5,998 bases of DNA from NCBI GenBank assembly GCA_024641625.1, contig JAHECQ010000253.1, positions 1 through 5,998 of the forward strand, in the 5' to 3' direction. Position numbers and translations under genes: made by a program. The notes under the pieces are model-generated. The model worked only from the letters and a program-made list of their open reading frames with translations, was not told the origin of the DNA and did not search any database. The number at the start of each line of letters is the position of its first letter. Positions within the stretch are counted from its first letter, which is position 1. Of the stretch, positions 1-5,998 are shown one piece after another. The stretch comes from Acidimicrobiales bacterium (lineage in GTDB: Bacteria; Actinomycetota; Acidimicrobiia; Acidimicrobiales; SZUA-35).

Positions 1-909
1 GGCGCCGTACGGGGTCACCTGCTGAGCCAGTACAGCCTGTCCGAGTTCGACGGCCACCTCCGAGTTGCCACGACCGACGGCGATCCATGGGGAGGCTCGA
101 CCTCCTCGGAGAGCTTCATCACCGTGTTCGAGGAACGAGACGGCGAGCTCGCCCAGATCGGGCAGGTCGGAGGGCTCGGCAAATCCGAACAGATCTATGC
201 CGTTCGCTTCCTCGGCCCGCAGGCCTTCGTGGTGACCTTCCGTCAGACCGACCCGCTGTATTCGGTCGATCTGAGCGACCCGACCGCACCCCGGGTCGTG
301 GGCGAGCTGAAGATCCCCGGCTACTCCGCTTATCTCCATCCAGTGGGTGACGGCACGCTCATCGGCGTCGGGCAGGATGCATCCGAGCAAGGTACGACGC
401 AAGGCACCCAGCTCTCGGTGTTCGACGTCAGGGACCCCGCCAATCCCCAGCGCGTCGCCCAGCTGTTGCTGGGCGAGAACACCTACAGCGCGGTCGAGGG
501 AGACGCTCGTGCCTTCACCTGGTTACCCGATCGACGCGTGGCCCTCGTCCCGATCTCCTGGTGGGGCTGGAACGAGGAGACCCGGACCGACAACAACGGC
601 AGCACCGCCGTCATCGTGCGAGTCAACGAGGACGGGACACTCACCGAACTCGGGCGAGTCGGCCACCCGGTCACCGAACAATGCGAGCAGGGCATCATCG
701 TCGACGACGAGATCGGTCAGGACGATGAAACCCCGGAATCGGAGGCATCACGGCCCAGTGAGGTCAACCCCGACTACTGCTGGAGCTTCCAGCCGGAGAT
801 CCGCCGGACCGTCGTGGTCGGTCAGACGCTCTACACGGTCTCCGATGCCGGCGTGAAGGCCAATGCACTCGAAGGTCTCGCCGAAACGGCCTGGGTTCCC
901 TTCGGCTGA
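1..909 (+). CDS. Beta-propeller domain protein, C-terminal part (5' end outside window)
   Basis: The frame is open from the first base to a TGA at 907-909, giving 302 residues; the start and any signal peptide lie upstream of the window. The sequence matches what I know of the secreted 'beta propeller domain' family (Beta_propel, found in actinobacteria, bacilli and archaea). Signature stretches, in fragment numbering, are VRGHLLSQYSLSE (3-15), IYAVRF (65-70), VVTFRQTDPLYSVDLSDP (77-94), GELKIPGYSAYLHP (101-114), GVGQDA (122-127) and a C-terminal RRTVVVGQTLYTVSD (268-282). The repeated 'D-P-x-x-P' turns (DPTAP, DPANP) are typical of propeller blades. Two cysteines (C228, C260) flank an acidic, probably flexible stretch (about 234-254), and a disulfide is possible if the protein is exported. 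At 168-172 it reads DARAF, where members I recall have DHxAF. Molecular function is unknown for the family; a cell-surface binding role is inference. It ends 13 bases from the convergent serA. Confidence 0.88.
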   Translation, partial: GAVRGHLLSQYSLSEFDGHLRVATTDGDPWGGSTSSESFITVFEERDGELAQIGQVGGLGKSEQIYAVRFLGPQAFVVTFRQTDPLYSVDLSDPTAPRVVGELKIPGYSAYLHPVGDGTLIGVGQDASEQGTTQGTQLSVFDVRDPANPQRVAQLLLGENTYSAVEGDARAFTWLPDRRVALVPISWWGWNEETRTDNNGSTAVIVRVNEDGTLTELGRVGHPVTEQCEQGIIVDDEIGQDDETPESEASRPSEVNPDYCWSFQPEIRRTVVVGQTLYTVSDAGVKANALEGLAETAWVPFG

Positions 910-922
910 CCAGGCGCTTCGA

Positions 923-2497
923 CTAGACGGTGATCGAATCGACCGAGACCACCCCGTCGACGGCCCGCAACGAGGCGAGCACCTGAGCGGGGATCTCGTC
1001 GTGAATGGCGAGCGCCATCACGGCCGTCTGGCCGGTGCGATCGCGACCGACATCCATGTCGTCGATGTTGATGCCGGCATCGCCCAGCACCGTGCCGACC
1101 TTGCCGATCATCCCCGGGCGGTTGTCATTGCGGATGACCAGCAACTGATCGGCCGGGGGGACATCGAGGTCGTGACCATCGATGCCCACGATCCGGGCCT
1201 CGTTGCGAAGACCGAGAAGCGTCGCTGCCACCGACCGACCGCCGCCGGAGATCTCCAGACGATTCACATAGTCATGGGCGGTGGGGCGGGCAACGGCATC
1301 GACGCTGACGTTGCGTTCGGCCAACAAGGAGGCGGCATTGACGTAGGACACCGGGTCGGCGGTCCCGACCGCCAAGATCCCCTTCACGGCCGAGAGCCGA
1401 GCAAGGCTGTTGTCCACGCCGCCGATCTCGCCCTCGAACACGATCTCGATCTTGTCGGGAAGGTCGCCGACCAACGAGGCATAGATCGATCCGAGCTGCT
1501 CGGCCAGCGGGAGGAAGGGCCGTAGGGTGCCCGCCACCTCCGCCGCATCGATGTTGACGGCAAAGGGAACGAAATCGCCGGCGAGCGCAAGGTTGATCTG
1601 CTCGGCAATGGTGACCCCGGCCTTGTCCTGCGCCTCGTGAGTGGAGGCACCGAGGTGCGGCGTGACCACCACGGTCGGCAGGGTGAACAGGGGCGAATCG
1701 GTGCAAGGCTCCGACTTGAAGACATCGAGACCGGCGCCGCCCGCCTTCCCCGACACCAAGGCGTCGTAGAGGGCGGCCTCGTCGACGATGCCACCGCGAG
1801 CCACGTTGATGACCCGAACACCATCTTTGGCCTTGGACAGGAAATCGGCTCCGATCAGGCCAACGGTCTCGGGCGTTCGGGCAACGTGGACCGTCACGAT
1901 GTCGGATCGTGCGGCCAGGGTGTCGAGATCGACCAGCTCGACCGACAGCTGCCGTGCCCTGTCATCGGAGATGAAGGGGTCGTAGGCGATGAGCTTCATG
2001 CCGAAGGCCAGGGCCCGCTGGGCCACGAGCTTCCCGATTCGCCCGAGACCGATGATCCCGAGGGTCTTGTCGTGGAGTTCTACACCCGTCCAGCGAGAGC
2101 GCTCCCAGCGCCCGGCCTTGAGCGCGGCATCAGCCTGGGCGGTGTTCCGGGCGCAGGCCAGAATGAGGGCCATGGTCTGTTCGGCGGCCGACACCACGTT
2201 CGAGGTCGGGGCGTTGACCACCATGACGCCCCGTTTGGTGGCGGCGTCCACATCGACGTTGTCGAGCCCGACGCCGGCCCGCCCAACCACCATGAGGTCC
2301 GGGGCACCGATCAAGACATCCTCGGTCACCTCGGTCGCGGAACGGATGATGAGGGCCCGCGCACCCTCGAGCGCTTGGCGCAACTCGGTCGGGCTCAGAT
2401 CGAGCCGGACGTCGACCTCGTGGCCTGCGGCGCGTAACTGGTCGAGGCCGTTTTCGGCAATCTCTTCGGTGACGAGAACACGAGCCTGAGTGGTCAT
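923..2497 (-). CDS. serA: D-3-phosphoglycerate dehydrogenase (phosphoserine pathway)
   Basis: Cytoplasmic enzyme oxidising 3-phosphoglycerate to 3-phosphohydroxypyruvate with NAD+, the first step of serine synthesis. The product is 524 residues, the length of the long actinobacterial form (about 528 in Mycobacterium tuberculosis). Domains in order are substrate-binding (about 1-98 and 283-315), NAD-binding Rossmann (about 99-282), intervening domain (about 318-445) and ACT regulatory domain (about 452-524). Visible motifs include GRAGVGLDNVD (72-82), dinucleotide-binding GLGRIG (150-155) followed by the acidic D173, and the catalytic residues R234 (NVARGG), E263 (SEP) and H281 (TPHLG). In the ACT domain NRPG (459-462) and GINI (475-478) match the serine-binding strand and helix of the family, with N459 and N477 equivalent to the E. 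coli contacts N346 and N364, so feedback inhibition by serine is plausible. The frame stays open to 2728, but family similarity begins at the ATG at 2495-2497; another ATG four codons upstream (2507-2509) is the alternative. No clear Shine-Dalgarno is visible. Confidence 0.97.
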   Translation of the reverse strand: MTTQARVLVTEEIAENGLDQLRAAGHEVDVRLDLSPTELRQALEGARALIIRSATEVTEDVLIGAPDLMVVGRAGVGLDNVDVDAATKRGVMVVNAPTSNVVSAAEQTMALILACARNTAQADAALKAGRWERSRWTGVELHDKTLGIIGLGRIGKLVAQRALAFGMKLIAYDPFISDDRARQLSVELVDLDTLAARSDIVTVHVARTPETVGLIGADFLSKAKDGVRVINVARGGIVDEAALYDALVSGKAGGAGLDVFKSEPCTDSPLFTLPTVVVTPHLGASTHEAQDKAGVTIAEQINLALAGDFVPFAVNIDAAEVAGTLRPFLPLAEQLGSIYASLVGDLPDKIEIVFEGEIGGVDNSLARLSAVKGILAVGTADPVSYVNAASLLAERNVSVDAVARPTAHDYVNRLEISGGGRSVAATLLGLRNEARIVGIDGHDLDVPPADQLLVIRNDNRPGMIGKVGTVLGDAGINIDDMDVGRDRTGQTAVMALAIHDEIPAQVLASLRAVDGVVSVDSITV

Positions 2498-2550
2498 GGG
2501 CAAAAGCATGCCCGGGAACCTGATCGCTGCCTCCGCCCTAGGCTGATTCG
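2498..2550. promoter_or_regulatory. Divergent intergenic region between serA and the renalase-like gene
   Basis: These 53 bases separate two divergent starts, so both promoters must lie here or in the adjoining coding sequence. The palindrome CCTAGG at 2537-2542 contributes to a possible -10 on each strand: TAGGCT (2539-2544) rightward and TAGGGC (2540-2535) leftward, the latter lacking the conserved final T. The leftward one would give serA a leader of roughly 30 bases. I see no convincing -35 element on either strand. A leaderless start for serA at the upstream ATG (2509) preceded by CAGGTT is an alternative. Assignment is by inspection only. Confidence 0.4.
2539..2544 (+). promoter_or_regulatory. 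Putative -10 hexamer TAGGCT of a leaderless promoter
   Basis: TAGGCT fits TANNNT and is followed by exactly six bases (gattcg) before the GTG at 2551. In actinobacteria this spacing places the transcription start at or next to the start codon, giving a leaderless mRNA, which agrees with the lack of a Shine-Dalgarno. The same layout recurs before the transporter gene at 4448. There is no recognisable -35. Confidence 0.5.
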
Positions 2551-3552
2551 GTGACATCTGTGACGAGTTTCTCCGTCGGCATCGTCGGAGCGGGCCTCTG
2601 CGGCCTGATGGCGGCCGAACAACTGGCGACATCGGGGCACCGGGTCCTGGTCGTTGATCGAGGCGGCTCGCCCGGCGGACGACTGGCCACTCGCCGAAGC
2701 GGCAGCGCGGTCTTCGATCACGGCGCACAGTTCTTCACCGTACGCAGCGAACGCTTCCGGGCCGATGTGGACGCATGGCTCGAGGCAGGCGTGGTCGCCG
2801 AATGGTGCCAGGGCTTCGAGGAGATCGACGGCTATCCCCGCTACCGGGCCGAGGGGGGCATGGCGAATCTCGCCCGACACCTGGCTGATCGGGCGACTCG
2901 GGCCGGCGCAACCATCGTGACCAAGGTCACCACCACGGCCGTGATTCCTGGCGCCGATGGCTGGACGCTCAACCACGACCATTGGGTACGCGAACCCGAC
3001 GACGTCGACGCAATCCTGCTCACCGCGCCCGTTCCCGAGTCGTTGCAGCTCTTGCGAGCCGGAGGAGTCAAACTCTCGGACGCGTCGCTCGACGACCTCC
3101 GCTATCACCGGTGTCTGGCCCTCATGGTCACAACCGGGGCATCGCCGACGCTTCCGGCCACCGGTGCCATGCAACAACCCGATGACCCAACCTTCAGTTT
3201 CGTGGCCGACAACGCGGTCAAAGGCATCTCCCCCGTCACTGCGCTCACCTTCCACACGTCGCATGCACTCTCGGCCGACTTGTGGGACCTGTCCGACGAG
3301 GACATCAGGCGTCGGCTGGCACCGGCGGCGGCCGAGGCCGTCGGTCTCACCGCCGATGATTTCGACCGGGTGCAGCTCAAGAAGTGGAAATACACCGGGC
3401 CGGTGACACCGTGGCCCGACCGGTATGCCATCGCGACCGAGCACCCGCGACCCGCCGTCCTGGGCGGAGACGCCTTCGGCGGACCGAAGATCGAGGGTGC
3501 CGTTCTCTCCGGGCTCGCTGCCGCCGAGGCCCTCACTGGTCTCCTCGCCTGA
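2551..3552 (+). CDS. Renalase-like FAD/NAD(P)-dependent oxidoreductase
   Basis: A 333-residue flavoprotein of the amine-oxidase fold. The N-terminal FAD-binding beta-alpha-beta is clear: GAGLCG at 13-18, acidic D36 closing the second strand, GGRLATRR at 42-49 and DHGAQFF at 56-62. The C-terminal FAD motif GGDAFGGPKIEGAVLSGLAAAEAL lies at 305-328, with D307 in the position that contacts the FAD pyrophosphate/ribityl region. Several middle segments resemble renalase more than generic monoamine oxidases: LLTAPVPESLQLL (156-168), FVADNAVKG (217-225) and KKWKYTGPV (277-285). Bacterial and human renalases oxidise 2- and 6-dihydro isomers of NAD(P)H back to NAD(P)+, releasing H2O2, so a metabolite-repair role is the best guess; substrate is inferred, not shown. 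No signal peptide or membrane segment is seen, so it should be cytosolic. Start: GTG at 2551, six bases after a -10-like hexamer; a second in-frame GTG at 2560 is the alternative. It is divergent from serA and upstream of a hydrolase. Confidence 0.85.
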   Translation: MTSVTSFSVGIVGAGLCGLMAAEQLATSGHRVLVVDRGGSPGGRLATRRSGSAVFDHGAQFFTVRSERFRADVDAWLEAGVVAEWCQGFEEIDGYPRYRAEGGMANLARHLADRATRAGATIVTKVTTTAVIPGADGWTLNHDHWVREPDDVDAILLTAPVPESLQLLRAGGVKLSDASLDDLRYHRCLALMVTTGASPTLPATGAMQQPDDPTFSFVADNAVKGISPVTALTFHTSHALSADLWDLSDEDIRRRLAPAAAEAVGLTADDFDRVQLKKWKYTGPVTPWPDRYAIATEHPRPAVLGGDAFGGPKIEGAVLSGLAAAEALTGLLA

Positions 3553-3561
3553 GCACCGATC

Positions 3562-3624
3562 ACCGGCCCGAACGCCGGTCAGCCGCCCGGTCGGCGGCCT
3601 GATCGACTCCGGCGGCTGCCGGGG
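3562..3624 (+). terminator. Three tandem GC-rich hairpins after the renalase-like gene (possible terminator)
   Basis: Ten bases past the flavoprotein stop there are three perfect or near-perfect inverted repeats in a row: ACCGGC/GCCGGT (3562-3567 with 3574-3579, six-base loop), GCCGCC/GGCGGC (3582-3587 with 3593-3598, five-base loop), and a seven-pair stem with one G-T pair (3607-3613 with 3618-3624, loop GGCT). None is followed by a T tract, so this is not a classical intrinsic terminator. High-GC actinobacteria do use T-poor hairpins, and a role in mRNA 3' end protection is equally possible. The rest of this 118-base gap (to 3670) shows no gene. Confidence 0.35.
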
Positions 3625-3670
3625 CGAGGTCACCCTCGGTCCGGCCCTCGAGTTCGATATCGGTCACCCG

Positions 3671-4438
3671 ATGACGCTAGAACATCCAGGCATGACCGCC
3701 CCCCGAGGCATCGCGAGACAGTGGTTCGGCACCGGAGGGGGTGCACCGATCATCCTGCTGCACGAAGGGCTCGGCTCGGTCTCGACCTGGGGTCCCTTCC
3801 CCCGACAGCTCAGCGAGGCGACCGGCCGGCGGGTGCTGACGTTCGATCGTCGCGGGTATGGCCGTTCAATGCCTCACCGAGGACCATGGTCGGTCGATTT
3901 CATGCATCGAGAAGCTCGCGAACTGGCGCTCCTGCTCGCCGAGGAGGACATCGACTCCTTCGTGCTGGTCGGCCACAGCGACGGGGCCACCATCGCGCTG
4001 CTGTTCCCCCACGAGCTCCCCTGCGGACCGGTGCCCCTCGGGATCGTGTCGATCTCGGCCCATGTGTTCGTCGAGGATCGCTGTGTCGTGGCCATCGAGG
4101 AGATGAAGCGCGCCTACCACACCAAGCTCGCCCATCGACTCGCTCGTCATCATCACGACGCCGACGCAGTCTTCGAGGCCTGGTCGGAGATCTGGACGTC
4201 GAACCGCTTCCGTTCATGGACCATCGACGCCGAACTCTCGTCGGTCACCTGCCCAGTGCTGGCGATGCAAGGGCTGGAGGACACCTTTGCCACCGGTGAA
4301 CAACTCGAGCGCATCGCCGCGGCGGTGTTGGGCCCGGTCGAACTCCTGGAGGTACCGGGCGCTGACCATTGGCCCCACCGCGAAGCCACCGAGCTCGTCC
4401 TCGCAGCAATCGAAAGGTTCTGTCGTCCCCTCGGTTAG
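3671..4438 (+). CDS. Alpha/beta hydrolase
   Basis: A 255-residue single-domain alpha/beta hydrolase with a visible catalytic triad: nucleophile S103 in the elbow GHSDG (101-105), acid D204 in QGLED, and H233 in GADHWPH. HEGLGS (31-36) supplies the oxyanion-hole loop, and FDRRGYGRS (58-66) is the conserved strand-4 region. The combination HEGLG, DRRGYGRS and GHSDG with no long lid is typical of a widespread subfamily of small soluble esterase/lactonase-like hydrolases; the substrate cannot be read from sequence. No signal peptide is seen, so it is probably cytosolic. Two starts are possible: ATG 3671, or ATG 3692 (248 residues), the latter with GAACAT six bases upstream, which copies the spacing seen before the neighbouring genes. 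Neither has a good Shine-Dalgarno. The frame stays open upstream to 3425, but that part overlaps the flavoprotein and looks like out-of-frame shadow. The stop is nine bases before the transporter start, so co-transcription is likely. Confidence 0.88.
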   Translation: MTLEHPGMTAPRGIARQWFGTGGGAPIILLHEGLGSVSTWGPFPRQLSEATGRRVLTFDRRGYGRSMPHRGPWSVDFMHREARELALLLAEEDIDSFVLVGHSDGATIALLFPHELPCGPVPLGIVSISAHVFVEDRCVVAIEEMKRAYHTKLAHRLARHHHDADAVFEAWSEIWTSNRFRSWTIDAELSSVTCPVLAMQGLEDTFATGEQLERIAAAVLGPVELLEVPGADHWPHREATELVLAAIERFCRPLG

Positions 4439-4441
4439 CGT
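4436..4441 (+). promoter_or_regulatory. Putative -10 hexamer TAGCGT overlapping the hydrolase stop codon
   Basis: TAGCGT fits TANNNT and sits six bases (tgcccg) before the GTG at 4448, the same geometry as the hexamer at 2539-2544. Its first three bases are the TAG stop of the hydrolase gene. It could give the transporter a leaderless transcript independent of readthrough from upstream. No -35 is recognisable, and a stop codon supplies the TA by necessity half of the time, so chance is a real alternative. Confidence 0.4.
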
Positions 4442-4447
4442 TGCCCG

Positions 4448-5869
4448 GTGACCTCGGTTCCCCCCACCGAGCAGGTCAGCACCCGCGCCTGGCAGGCTTT
4501 GGCCGTCGGCGCCGCGGGTTATGTTCTGTTCGGCTTCAACTCGACCGCCACGAACCTTGCCTTCAGTGCAATCGGCGACGAGTTCACCTCGGCCAGCGAG
4601 GGCACATTGTCCTGGGTGGCGTCGGGCTACTTCGTTGCCTCCGCCGCATTCCTGCCGCTCGGAGGGCGACTGGCCGATCGCCTGGGGCGGCGCAAGGTGT
4701 TCCAGGCCGGCATGGCCGGCTTCTGCCTCTCGGCGGTGTTGTCGGCCATTGCCCCCACGATTTGGCTGCTCATCGCCGCCCGGGTCCTCCAGGCCGTCTC
4801 GGGCGCCATGGTGATCCCGGCATCACTGTCGATGATCCTCCCCGAATTTCCATCGTCTCGACGCTCGACCGCGGTGGCCACCTGGGCCGCCGCAGGACCA
4901 CTGTCGGCGGCGATTGCCCCCTCCGTCGCCTCGGGGCTGCTGGCGGCCACCAGTTGGCGCTGGGTCTATGCCATCAGTGCGCCAGTGGCCGCCGTCACCC
5001 TGCTCGCCAGCTGGTTCGTCGTTCGCGAATCCGTCGGCGAACAGAACGAGAGCCGCCTCGACATCGGCGGCACTGCGCTCGCGGTGTCGGCGATCTCTCT
5101 GCTCATCGTCGGTATCAGTCAGGGCACGAGCTGGGGATGGACCAGCATGGCCACCCTGCTCGTCATCGCCGAATCGATCGGACTGGCGATCATCTTCATC
5201 ATCCGATCGAACAACCACCCCGCCCCACTGCTGAACCTCCGGTTGATGCGCATCCCGGCAGTGGCCGTGGTGAACCTGGCCAACCTGTTCATCTCGATCA
5301 CCTCGCAATCGATCTGGCTGGTGTGGCCGTTGTACCTCGATCGCATCTGGCAGTTCCCGCGCTCCAAGGTGGGCCTGGCCATCACCATCGGCCCACTGTT
5401 CGCCGGGCCGGCCACCATCCTCGGCGGGCGGATCGCAGACAAGTACGGCCAGCGCTGGCTGATGATCGGCGGGTCGGCCATCAGTACGTGTGCCATCACC
5501 TACAGCGTCTTCAGTCTTGGGGCCGAGCCCAACTACTGGCTCGGCATGGCCCCGGTGATCGCCGGCTTCGGCTTCGGCTGGGGCCTATCGCACCCCCAGA
5601 TGAACAGCTATGCCCTCAACCATGTGCCCCCGGACAACTTCGGCGAGACCAATGCGGCCTTCAACACCATTCGAAACATCGCCGCTGCCATCGGCACTGC
5701 AGGAGCCATCGCCATCGTCGGCCAGAAGGATCGGCCCGACGCCCTGGCGGCCTTCAGCCGGGCCAACGCCTTCTTCGCCCTCTGGGTCGGTCTGGCGTTC
5801 ACCACCCTCGCCATCGGCACCTGGCGTCTCGAGCACGCTCGGCGGGGCTCGCCACTCGAGGACTATTGA
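4448..5869 (+). CDS. MFS transporter, 14-helix DHA2 (EmrB/QacA-like) family
   Basis: An integral inner-membrane protein of 473 residues. About 14 hydrophobic segments can be counted (roughly 15-34, 53-72, 84-101, 104-122, 142-165, 170-192, 205-225, 231-252, 268-296, 307-325, 336-356, 364-382, 405-425 and 438-458), the count typical of DHA2. MFS motif A is clear after helix 2 (GGRLADRLGRRK, 72-83), with a second copy in the other half (GGRIADKYGQR, 326-336), and the motif B arginine is R112 in helix 4. Two features depart from classical drug/proton antiporters: helix 1 reads FNSTATNLAFSAI (30-42), with N31 where DHA2 exporters usually have the aspartate of LDxTIVNVALP, and the helix 5 motif C region (AAAGPLSAAIAPSVASG, 147-163) has lost the usual Gly-Gly pair. 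Export of a small organic compound is the family expectation; the substrate is unknown. The GTG start is supported by the hydrophilic N-terminus and the upstream hexamer; no Shine-Dalgarno is seen. Its 3' end overlaps the convergent CoA-transferase gene. Confidence 0.92.
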   Translation: MTSVPPTEQVSTRAWQALAVGAAGYVLFGFNSTATNLAFSAIGDEFTSASEGTLSWVASGYFVASAAFLPLGGRLADRLGRRKVFQAGMAGFCLSAVLSAIAPTIWLLIAARVLQAVSGAMVIPASLSMILPEFPSSRRSTAVATWAAAGPLSAAIAPSVASGLLAATSWRWVYAISAPVAAVTLLASWFVVRESVGEQNESRLDIGGTALAVSAISLLIVGISQGTSWGWTSMATLLVIAESIGLAIIFIIRSNNHPAPLLNLRLMRIPAVAVVNLANLFISITSQSIWLVWPLYLDRIWQFPRSKVGLAITIGPLFAGPATILGGRIADKYGQRWLMIGGSAISTCAITYSVFSLGAEPNYWLGMAPVIAGFGFGWGLSHPQMNSYALNHVPPDNFGETNAAFNTIRNIAAAIGTAGAIAIVGQKDRPDALAAFSRANAFFALWVGLAFTTLAIGTWRLEHARRGSPLEDY

Positions 5870-5998
5870 CGGAGCAAGCCGATCTCGTGGGCCGCACGCG
5901 AGAGTTCGTCGCGGTAGCGAGGCTCGGCGATGGCGATCAGCGCGGTGGCTCGCTCGGCCACCGTGCGACCTCGGAGCTCGGCCACGCCGTACTCGGTG
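5863..5998 (-). CDS. Acetyl-CoA hydrolase/CoA-transferase family protein, C-terminal end (5' end outside window)
   Basis: Read on the minus strand, the frame ends at a TAG (5865-5863) and encodes the last 44 residues of a protein that enters from the right edge. It begins TEYGVAELRGRTVAERATAL and continues with IAIAEPRYRDEL to a final GLLRQ. This is the characteristic C-terminal signature of the acetyl-CoA hydrolase/transferase family (members include 4-hydroxybutyrate CoA-transferase, succinyl-CoA:acetate CoA-transferase and acetyl-CoA hydrolase), in which a V-T-E-Y-G-V-A-x-L-R-G stretch is followed by an ALIAIAHPxFR-like helix. These enzymes move CoA between acyl groups, but the active-site glutamate lies upstream of the window, so the specific reaction cannot be told. 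The last seven bases overlap the 3' end of the MFS gene on the other strand. Confidence 0.85.
   Translation of the reverse strand, partial: TEYGVAELRGRTVAERATALIAIAEPRYRDELSRAAHEIGLLRQ

Noticed and set aside
910..922. Terminator between the propeller gene and serA
   Set aside because: Only 13 bases, with no stem-loop or T tract that I can see there.
863..2437. Two long plus-strand frames (863-1525 and 1637-2437) opposite serA
   Set aside because: serA is complete and motif-rich on the minus strand; the plus frames have the composition of complementary-strand shadows and no family features.
2498..2728. N-terminal extension of serA by 77 codons
   Set aside because: The added residues are Arg/Pro-rich, do not resemble SerA, and run through the divergent gene's start; family similarity begins right after the ATG at 2497.
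2494..3633. A 379-codon open frame on the minus strand, longer than the flavoprotein gene it covers
   Set aside because: It is antisense to a protein with intact FAD motifs at both ends, shows no recognisable motif, is rich in Gly/Arg as expected of a high-GC shadow frame, and would overlap the serA start.
3425..3670. N-terminal extension of the hydrolase into the flavoprotein gene
   Set aside because: The added sequence is Pro/Ser/Arg-rich, out of frame with the flavoprotein, and passes through the intergenic hairpins; the hydrolase fold begins after 3692.
1..5998. A novel defence, mobile or biosynthetic system
   Set aside because: All recognisable genes belong to common metabolic, transport or surface families; there are no repeats, integrase, transposase, toxin-antitoxin pair, nuclease/helicase module or RNA gene to support such a claim.

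Overview
The window is high-GC, densely coded chromosomal DNA. It most likely comes from an actinobacterium, possibly of the Acidimicrobiia type. The support is a long SerA of the actinobacterial/mycobacterial type (about 524 residues with an intervening domain), GTG starts, no clear Shine-Dalgarno sequences, and TANNNT hexamers placed six bases before two start codons, which is the usual arrangement of leaderless actinobacterial genes. The taxon is inferred from style and not from a marker gene.

Layout from left to right. Positions 1-909 (+) hold the C-terminal 302 residues of a beta-propeller protein of the secreted 'beta propeller domain' type, cut by the window edge. It converges, with a 13-base gap, on serA (923-2497, -), D-3-phosphoglycerate dehydrogenase, which commits glycolytic 3-phosphoglycerate to serine synthesis. 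A 53-base divergent intergenic region separates serA from a rightward run of three genes: a renalase-like FAD/NAD(P) amine-oxidase-fold flavoprotein (2551-3552), an alpha/beta hydrolase (start 3671 or 3692, end 4438), and a 14-helix MFS transporter of the DHA2 type (4448-5869). The last gene, on the minus strand (5863-5998), is only the C-terminal 44 residues of an acetyl-CoA hydrolase/CoA-transferase family protein. Its stop codon region overlaps that of the transporter by seven bases.

How the genes fit together: serA is housekeeping. The renalase-like enzyme may be a metabolite-repair enzyme for aberrant NAD(P)H isomers, and its divergent position beside an NAD-dependent dehydrogenase is suggestive only. 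The hydrolase and transporter lie nine bases apart and may be co-transcribed, but the TANNNT hexamer at their junction suggests the transporter may also have its own leaderless promoter. The 118 to 139 bases between the flavoprotein and the hydrolase hold three tandem GC-rich hairpins and no recognisable gene.

I see no mobile element, CRISPR array, tRNA, rRNA, defence cassette or biosynthetic cluster, and no gene-free stretch above 300 bases. It reads as an ordinary core/metabolic region. The points worth attention are small: overlapping convergent gene ends, a stop codon that doubles as part of a putative -10 hexamer, the serA/renalase-like divergent pair, and departures from family motifs in the transporter and the propeller protein.
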